A stretch of 64,000 bases of DNA, taken from the NCBI GenBank assembly GCA_963729795.1, contig CAVSPC010000018.1, positions 14,497 through 78,496 on the forward strand. The letters run 5' to 3'. A program made the position numbers and the translations under genes. Below, piece after piece: positions 63,818 through 64,000 of the stretch; position 1 is the stretch's first letter, and the number at the start of each line of letters is the position of its first letter. The notes under the pieces were generated by a model that worked only from the letters and a program-made list of their open reading frames with translations, was not told the DNA's origin and searched no databases. This stretch comes from CAWBBA01 sp963729795. GTDB taxonomy: Bacteria > Desulfobacterota > Desulfomonilia > Desulfomonilales > Desulfomonilaceae.

Positions 63818-64000
63818 ATGACAACGAAGACATTTTTGAATCCGCATGAAATTCCTGTTATACCGGTACAAGAAGCTAGGGAGAGGATGTATCCCTATTA
63901 TTACAAGTTTGTGCCTAAAGGCGTGTCCCCGGAAATGGAGGAATATGAAGATTCGCAATTTTGGTTTATTGATAATCTTCACCAATCGCGCCCGCTTTTA
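63818..64000 (+). CDS. Partial gene at the window end, possibly PEP-utilising enzyme-like
   Basis: Starts at ATG 63818 with AAAGAAAGGA upstream; 61 codons are visible before the window ends. The segment RERMYPYYYKFVPKG and EDSQFWFIDNLHQSRPLL recalls the N-terminus of large PEP-utilising enzymes of uncharacterised type, in which a YPYY...FWF...DxxH pattern occurs. This is a weak assignment made from memory. It follows the UPF0261 pseudogene by 46 bases and may be in the same sigma-54-driven operon. Confidence 0.5.
   Translation, partial: MTTKTFLNPHEIPVIPVQEARERMYPYYYKFVPKGVSPEMEEYEDSQFWFIDNLHQSRPLL

Overview
The window looks like a mobile-element-rich stretch of a Gram-negative anaerobe, most likely a Desulfobacterota (deltaproteobacterial) genome. 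This is inferred from two sigma-54/PAS activators, UPF0261 (Tm-1-like) proteins, an HpaB-family enzyme beside an acyl-CoA ligase, a SPASM radical-SAM enzyme and a type I-C CRISPR-Cas locus. No rRNA or classic marker gene is present, so the taxonomy is tentative.

Left part (1-10,800). An IS1182-like transposase gene is split by an IS1634-type element with a perfect 15-bp inverted repeat and a 5-bp target duplication. After a frameshifted hypothetical gene comes an unusual array of paralogues built from a ~40-residue helical module (consensus around ELMxKYxLS). Three carry PilZ-type domains, one carries a zinc ribbon, one is the bare module and one is a stub. An ISL3 element sits inside the array and an HU/IHF gene is embedded in it. 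A tRNA-Val(CAC) gene at 10810-10884 has integrase material on both sides.

Island right of the tRNA (10,900-29,100). Integrase and an excisionase-like gene abut the tRNA. Next come TPR and ankyrin proteins, a sigma-54 activator, and a radical SAM/SPASM enzyme directly preceded by two paralogous short peptides ending in a shared QWSK motif. I read the last group as an uncharacterised RiPP (modified peptide) system. An operon of small membrane peptides and DNA-metabolism genes follows (recombination-like protein, Fe-S PD-(D/E)XK nuclease, DUF6094-type methyltransferase, SNF2 helicase), typical of plasmid or ICE backbones.

Metabolic and regulatory stretch (29,500-36,800). A PadR regulator, an HpaB/4-hydroxybutyryl-CoA dehydratase-family gene broken by one frameshift, and an AMP-forming CoA ligase lie in a row. 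An orphan response regulator is translationally coupled to an ADP-ribosylglycohydrolase. A WYL regulator precedes the cas genes.

CRISPR-Cas (36,867-52,610). The gene order is canonical type I-C: cas3-cas5-cas8c-cas7-cas4-cas1-cas2, then about 89 repeats. cas7 is interrupted by an ISKra4-type element with a 9-bp duplication, so interference should be off while cas1, cas2 and cas4 are intact. One spacer encodes the signature motif of a DUF6094-type methyltransferase like the one resident in this window.

Right part (52,600-64,000). It holds tRNA-Asp and DNA polymerase remnants, a GNAT acetyltransferase, a family A DNA polymerase with atypical motifs and an unknown protein. Then comes a sigma-54 regulon: an intact UPF0261 gene, a PAS/AAA+ activator, a consensus -24/-12 promoter, a low-molecular-weight phosphatase, an IS3-type remnant, a decayed second UPF0261 gene and the start of one more gene. 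Several genes carry single frameshifts; some could be assembly errors, but the IS insertions and remnants show real decay.
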